A stretch of 64,000 nt of DNA, from assembly GCA_022393335.1 (NCBI GenBank), contig JAJEKB010020913.1:423532-487531 (forward strand), in the 5' to 3' direction. Shown piece by piece: positions 57,972 to 64,000 of this stretch. The notes under the pieces are model-generated. The model had not been told where the DNA came from. It was given only the letters and a program-made list of their open reading frames with translations, and did no database searches. The translations under genes were made by a program, and so were the position numbers. Each line of letters starts with the position of its first letter. Within the stretch, counting starts at the first letter, position 1. The DNA comes from Macrotrachela quadricornifera. Lineage: Eukaryota > Rotifera > Eurotatoria > Philodinida > Philodinidae.

Positions 57972-59770
57972 GTTCGTTCTTGATGTACTGTTGCTAGTGC
58001 AACGTCGTAAAAAGGTGTATTTATTTAGCTTTTTCTTCACGTGCTTGTGTTGCCATTGTGGCAATGGATAGAAAAGAAGTATATGTAATCGTGAAAAATT
58101 TTCGTTTTGAAAGAAAAGATAGCGTTATCGATGATTACGTCAAACTCATGCAGTAATGTAATATAATGTAATCTTGAAGGTGAGGGTTATATAACTTACT
58201 TTCTGGAATGGAAGGATTTTGTTGGAAAACTTGATGGAAGAACATCTCCTTTATAAAAAAAAAGAACAATATTCTATCTGACGTTCTAATAGAATCAATT
58301 TAGTCTTCATTTTTTTTACAAAAAAAAAAAGCATTTTTACAGGTAAATTATAATTTTGAAAACAATCAAATCAATAAAAAAAAGTAGAAAATTTTATATT
58401 AAGTCATGTTAAGTATTAGATCAGCTAAAGTAAGGTTTTTTAACATAACTATTCTTCTCTAAAATGTCGAACACACTGGATTGAATCAGGATCATTCTGA
58501 AAAAATGTAAGAAAACATTCATTATATTTTATCTACAACTTAATGTTATTTTTTATGCAGCAGTCTCAGATCGGCAGATAGAGTAAATCATTAGTCAGTT
58601 CTTTAGGAGCACATTTCAGTGTAAAAACATCTATAAAAATGACACAGGTCTATCAAAGAACGTAACTTAGTCTTGTTAGAAGATCGATTTACAGGAGTCA
58701 GATTCGTTCTATATTTTCCATCCCTTTCGATGTGAAAGAGTTAAACGACAAACATTTTAAAAGAACTACAGAATATAGTAACTCTAGGTATAAAGAGAAT
58801 ACAATATATAATCAACATAATAGTCAATAAATTCTAAATGATAATTTTCATAAATACACTTTGAAAACGTTTATAGTCACCAGATACTTGTGCGTTATCT
58901 ATGAAGTTTAGATATAATTTCGAGAGTAGTAAAATTTTTTAGTCTTGTTTTTTTTGTTATTGGGAATCATAAACATTTCTCTTTTATTTTATTGACGTCT
59001 GATGAGAAGCATTTTATGGTACGTTTGGAAGAATCATTTTTATGTATGAATCAGTATAATAATCACTCTGTTTTAATGTCTATGAACTGCACATTATTCT
59101 AGTTACAGTTTTAAGAGAACAAAAGCTCAAGTGATAATTATTTTAATCAAAAGTTTCATTAACATCTAAAGATAAAAAATCTTGTATTTTTGTCACTTTT
59201 CAATGGAAATCCTTTTTTTTCAAAGGCTGAATTCTATAAGAAGTCCGATATTTTCAAAAACTCCTAGTTTGAGACCAGAGATTATCGTAGTATGACATCA
59301 AATAGGGTACATTTGGCAGCCATAATCCCATTCCATAGGATAGCGGGAAAAAATTTTCATCTCATCCCACGTAGAGCGCTGAGATATACATTTCCGAGAG
59401 CATGCCGTATAGACTGGTTGGTGTACGCCCTTTCTCTTGTTGAAAACAAAAAGATAATGAAACAGACCACCATTATTTATTGTACACAATCGAATCTGTC
59501 AGAAACTATTGTAAGAGCGCTATATTTTGCAAGTCAGCAAATGATAATCTAGAATTAGGTAAGTTATTACGAAAAGAATTTTTAGAGTGCAGTATTAAAT
59601 TCTTAAATATTTTTTATTTTTAATTATAAAGATAATGACATATGGATGGATCATATTTTAAATTCATCTGCAAGCATAGAGGATTGTATTGTCACTACCG
59701 TAGTTCGCACACTAAATTATGGTATTAGAATACGAACTTGGTCACCTGCATAATATAAACATATAAAAGG
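57972..59770. other. Intergenic, no gene seen
   Basis: Spacer between the start of the F-box/LRR gene and the end of the B-box gene. The 59292-59552 frame and its antisense are not supported by motifs. A 13 bp match to the CACTA-like terminus (CAGGTCTATCAAA near 58646) is too short to call. Confidence 0.45.
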
Positions 59771-60742
59771 TTACCATGGTAATGGACATGTGTTCTCATC
59801 AATTTCGAGTTGGTGCCTATTATTGGTGCGTTCATTTGTCAATCGAATAGTTCTCTCATTACAGTCGATCAGTAACTCTAATACATCGTTCTTTTCTATG
59901 TCATTGGTATAGCCTTTGAAACCGATGGATTTGACACCTTTGCAATAAGTTTTATCGAAGCCGGCCCATCCATACACAGTGAGTGCTTAGTATGTCTGTA
60001 TTTCGATGGGTGCATGTGCAGACACAATTCCAAAGAATATCCACTTTCTCTCTGGTCTGAACTCTGCATTTTCGACCTTGAAACGAAACTGATAACAACC
60101 TGATGAGTATCGACCTACAATTCGCGCTGATCCAGCTGGAGGAAGTATTCCTTGTCTAATGACATGTCCATCGTCTTTGATTTCCAGGCTGCCAAGCGAC
60201 TGCCCAAAAATTTCATTTGGCACTGCAATTGCTGAAATTGGATAAATGACCGATCGTTTATTATAATCATCTTCTGTAATACGAATAGTTGTAGCTCCAT
60301 TCGCATTGTTTCTTAATTTATTGAGCTTGGTCATCCAGACTAGTAGATCTGTTTCAATAAAAGTATTATCTTCGCGAGCTTCTTTTAACTCTTTTTCAAG
60401 CGATTTCAGGTTCTCCGTAAGATTCGTCATGATTGTGTTGCGAAGATTGATTAGTTGATTTCGAGTATCAGCGGCTTGTTTTTGTATCATTTCGATTGAT
60501 TCTTGTTCCCATTTGTCAATCTCTGTCATTAAAGCATCAGAAGACCGTTTCATTTGACATTCATCAATACTTTGTTGTATTTGTTTATGATTCGAGATAA
60601 TTTCATTGAGGCTTCTGTTTAAATCCTGTCGATGTTCGACAACATGTTCAATACAGAAGTTTTGTGAACATCCATAACATTTAAAAATACCTGTTGGTTT
60701 GCTACATGTAGCACAGAAAGGCGTTGTTATATTCGACATCAT
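59771..60742 (-). CDS. B-box / coiled-coil / SPRY-like protein with in-frame stop
   Basis: From ATG 60742: a B-box-type zinc finger (CATCSKPTGIFKCYGCSQNF then CIEHVVEHR), a long helical region with heptads (residues ~45-150, EKELKEAREDN), then a SPRY-like beta region (residues ~175-250; GSARIVGRYSSGCYQFRFKV, KWIFFGIVSAHAPI). A TAA at 59987-59989 stops it at 251 aa. The same frame then continues with VYGWAGFDKTYCKGVKSIGF, DVLELLIDCNERTIRLTNER and a stop at 59771, which completes the SPRY-like sheet. So either the gene lost its last ~70 residues, or the stop is an error or readthrough. Relatives without RING are common in bdelloids; ligase or cytoskeletal roles are unproven. Confidence 0.8.
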
Positions 60743-60763
60743 GCATGTATATGAAGTAATCAA

Positions 60764-61892
60764 TAGAAAAAGAAAGTCAACGTGATGTATTAACAGCAGA
60801 AAAAAATCAATAAAACAGCGCCTGTTTTATTCACATGATCGGATAAATATATCTGAGTTTTTTCACTATTTGTTTTTGATGCTCGGATTTCTCTATATAC
60901 TTTTGTCGTACTATCAATAACTCATATAGAAAAAAACGTCCCTTTTTTTGTCTTTTTTTCTGATCTACTTTGAGGGTGAGTGTAAGATTACCTATTATTT
61001 ACGGAGAGTAGTTGGTTATTTCTTTTAGATATTACCAATCAGTATACCGTCTCAAGATCGATTAAAAAAATAAAAACAAAATTATTTTTGTCCTGTAGAG
61101 TTTATTAAATATTTTCTATAGCATGACCAGATGGTCGATTAGGCCCTTCTGACGTAGTAAAACATAACGTAAGATGGTCGGGTGAACTTCTCTGATGTTG
61201 TCCGATGGTCCAATGAGTCTCTCGGGTGTGATTGAAAAAAAAACACATTTAATGGAGGGTCTTAAGGGTATGCCCTCTTTTTTGACGATTTTCAGATCTC
61301 AAAGATGGTAAGTCCGATTAAGCTGAAATATTTACCACAGATCTAAATTAATGAGAAACATGTTCGAGGAAAAACTTTTCACGAGAGTTCTTGAATTTTT
61401 GAAAAACCACTGGTTTTCTGTAGGGTCTCATCTTGCCATCCGTCGATCCCATCAAATTTCATCCGAATGAGCCGAAAAGTTTTTTGGAGGCATGTACAAA
61501 TGTATCTCAAAGGTGGTTTTCAGCTTTTTTCAAAATTTCACTTTCCTTTGTTTTATAAAAGAAATACGTGAAGAATCTTTAGAAATTTTGAAAATTCTAT
61601 AAATCCAGATGGAAATATCGAAAATGGAAAATATCGATTTTACTTCGGGAGAATACCTCAAAGTCTCGATCGGACCAAGTTAACAGGATGTTGTAGGTGG
61701 CGCAATTGAACACTGTGCATAGAAAACCGGTTTTTGAGGAAAATGCAAAATAAGTTTCAGAACTATATATTAGTATAGTGAATTTAGTTTGGATATGCAT
61801 ATGGAAATTCCGTTTTATTTTTTCATCAGGCACGATAAATTTTCAAAAGTTTTTTTTGGATGACACGTCTTTCGTAACAATCAAAAAAAAAA
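60764..61892. other. Intergenic with short direct repeats
   Basis: No gene. At 61127-61235 a loose ~35-40 bp unit occurs three times (GATGGTCGATTAGGCCCTTC, GATGGTCGGGTGAACTTCTC, GATGGTCCAATGAGTCTCTC). Confidence 0.5.
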
Positions 61893-62292
61893 NNNNNNNN
61901 NNNNNNNNNNNNNNNNNNNNNNNNNNNNNNNNNNNNNNNNNNNNNNNNNNNNNNNNNNNNNNNNNNNNNNNNNNNNNNNNNNNNNNNNNNNNNNNNNNNN
62001 NNNNNNNNNNNNNNNNNNNNNNNNNNNNNNNNNNNNNNNNNNNNNNNNNNNNNNNNNNNNNNNNNNNNNNNNNNNNNNNNNNNNNNNNNNNNNNNNNNNN
62101 NNNNNNNNNNNNNNNNNNNNNNNNNNNNNNNNNNNNNNNNNNNNNNNNNNNNNNNNNNNNNNNNNNNNNNNNNNNNNNNNNNNNNNNNNNNNNNNNNNNN
62201 NNNNNNNNNNNNNNNNNNNNNNNNNNNNNNNNNNNNNNNNNNNNNNNNNNNNNNNNNNNNNNNNNNNNNNNNNNNNNNNNNNNNNNNNNNNN
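61893..62292. other. Assembly gap (400 N)
   Basis: A run of exactly 400 N, a scaffolding gap of possibly arbitrary size. Reading frames across it are meaningless. Confidence 0.99.
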
Positions 62293-62335
62293 CGACCGCA
62301 ATGATGAAGATATGATTTTTGACGAAACGAAACCT

Positions 62336-62960
62336 AAACATACAATCAATGTCCCTAATAACAACACTAGACGAATTTTTTTCCTTGTTCGACTCATTTC
62401 TCCACCATTTTATAATCAAATTAAAATACTTTTATGTTTGTATAATCTTCAGAGTCTGCTCTTTCAAATGGTGTATTAGTGACCTTTATCTGAAATGTAA
62501 TCAAGAAGAAATCAGCTATCTACGATTATGACCTACCATTGTCGTTGTTAGGGGTACTTTCCCTAGTTACAACACTCAGCAAAATTTTGTCCCTGACAGC
62601 AGCACTTTAGTAAAATTTAAGTAGAAAATGACTTCTTTAGAGAAAACACTTTTTCATACGTTTTATTCAGAAAACCAGCAAAGGTTCTGCTGATAACTTT
62701 GTAGAGCATGTCAAACTCTATCTAAATCTAAAGATTCATAAGAAAAAAATTCCTTTAATGAGATACAAAATCTAAAAGTAAGATGACTACCAGTCTCCAA
62801 AAAATAGGTGAACCTCATTACAACACCAAGCTACTTGTTCTCCCTAATAACAACACTCCAGCTATTTTGTGACCCTAATAATGACACTATGTCATTTTGA
62901 TGTTGACAATACTTAGCTATTTTTTGTCCCTAGTAACAATACTTTTGTCAAAGATGCGCA
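62336..62960. repeat. Dispersed GTCCCTAATAACAACACT repeats
   Basis: GTCCCTAATAACAACACT-like words appear at about 62351, 62550, 62598, 62845, 62870 and 62928, with variable spacing and often followed by AGCTATTTTGT or AGCAAAATTTTGT. They may be subterminal repeats or a decayed satellite adjoining the gap. Confidence 0.5.
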
Positions 62961-64000
62961 CCGCGTTTGTGGAGGCGGTCCGCACCGCTCGCGCGAACCG
63001 CTCCGTCTTGCAGTCAAATATGGCGCTGAGTTTTGGTGACTGCTCTGCCCGAACATGATTTTGGGGGCAAGCTGCTCCGCATTCATCTTTCTAAGTACTA
63101 TGTCCGCCGGCCGGCCATACCCTAGACAGCTTAGCTGTTAAATTTTCTTTTTTAGCTTCAGCCTCGAAAATCAAAACAATATAGGACTTTTAAGTGGCAT
63201 CTGTCTTTTTTAATCATTGAATTATAAATAATAAAATATTCTCTCGTTTTATAGTTGTATAACTAATTTTCTTGAACGACATATATGGTTAACGATAATC
63301 ACAAGAAATGTAAAAGATTATAGCGAAAAATTATCTGAACAATTGTTGCCTAAAATCAAATATGATCTGACGATAGTTTTGACTACAGTACGGTGATTAC
63401 AACACGCTCGTCTTTGTTTTTACAACTTTCGGCAAAAATGTCGAATATCGCCTGTATTTTTGAATATTTGCCATGTTCTTTATTGTTGTGGCCTCATTTT
63501 TTCTAACCATCATGCTTTTCTGTTTCATAAGGTCTAAATATCTTTCTGCAGCTAAAATTTCTAATGAGTTTATGATAGAATGTGACTATCTGTATAAATA
63601 TAATCTAAAAAAGCTCCATCTACATATTTGACCAGAAACTTCATATTGTAAATTATGATATTTAATACTGTACTTTCGCCTTTTATTGTCTAGGTTGAAA
63701 GTGTGTTTCATAAAGACTTCTGCAACAATCTTTGAAAAAAGAATCAGCATCAAATGTTGAAAACCAACGAAAGTAAAATAAATCATTGCTAGAGTCATTT
63801 AGTCTAAGATACCATTAGATTTACTACCGTAATTCGATACTTTTGGATTAAATGAAAAGATTAAATAATAAGCAATGTTTATTGAAAGTCATTTCGATAT
63901 TCAATCTATCTCTGAATATGAGCATTTTTTTCTGATACTTATGGGTATCCAGAAGTAGTGGCGATGGTACCTTCTTCGCTTACAGAAAGCTCGAACAAAT
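62961..64000. other. GC-rich patch then AT-rich spacer
   Basis: 62950-63120 has unusually high GC with repeated CCGC/GCGG words (CCGCACCGCTCGCGCGAACC) and an ATGGCGCTGAG start-like word at 63029, but no long frame. From 63130 to the end is ordinary AT-rich sequence with no supported gene. Confidence 0.45.

Noticed and set aside
58646..58660. CAGGTCTATCAAA resembles the CCCAGGTCTATCAAA transposon terminus
   Set aside because: Only 13 bp match. There is no ACGG-rich subterminal sequence after it and no partner end nearby, so chance is likely.
59292..59552. Overlapping frames on both strands near 59.3-59.55 kb
   Set aside because: No domain, no consistent codon pattern and no splice sites on either strand.
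61778..62479. Long frames crossing 61893-62292
   Set aside because: They exist only because the N gap is read as open.

Overview
The window looks like a contig from a bdelloid rotifer (Adineta/Rotaria/Didymodactylos type), inferred from sequence character and not from a database match. It is AT-rich, its genes carry many 45-70 nt GT..AG introns, and it holds families common in bdelloids: a divergent single-exon 7TM receptor, a WWE/ADP-ribosyltransferase, bacterial-type metabolic enzymes cut by many small introns, F-box and B-box proteins, and many mostly degenerate transposons. One assembly gap of 400 N lies at 61893-62292.

Layout. 1-6.6 kb: remnants of a LINE reverse transcriptase, a palindromic element, a piggyBac transposase, and a 0.4 kb foldback element. 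6.9-18 kb: host genes for a class II aldolase/adducin-head protein, a WWE-ART protein, a six-exon PLP aminotransferase (489 aa) and an orphan GPCR. 18-28 kb: repeat-rich, with a ~51 bp inverted-repeat minisatellite, an MFS-like fragment, a RelE/ParE-like small protein, a dead FLYWCH-MULE element, an HNH-like gene broken by a GC-rich CGCAGT repeat island, and a hAT remnant. 28-33.5 kb: GHITM/Bax-inhibitor-1 gene and a secreted single-domain PDI, separated by nearly 4 kb without genes.

34-44.6 kb is the most striking part. Two transposons share the same termini (CCCAGGTCTAT...ATAnACCTGGG, flanked by TA). The larger, 36285-42273, has two intact spliced genes on the minus strand: an 825-aa CACTA/EnSpm-like (Transposase_21-type) transposase and a 375-aa BEN-domain protein. 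The smaller, 34031-35864, keeps only ~210 bp of each end around a ~70 bp tandem array, and looks like a non-autonomous partner. A third element with ~430 bp inverted repeats (42283-44556) starts about 10 bp beyond the large one.

44.6-64 kb: a foldback element with almost identical arms (46073-46967), decayed membrane-protein remnants, a 14-exon CocE/X-Pro dipeptidyl-peptidase (S15) hydrolase of bacterial type (720 aa), and a minus-strand F-box gene followed by about 29 exons each encoding one 28-residue leucine-rich repeat. Then come a B-box/coiled-coil/SPRY-like gene with an in-frame stop, the gap, and a repeat-rich end. No tRNA, rRNA or CRISPR was seen.
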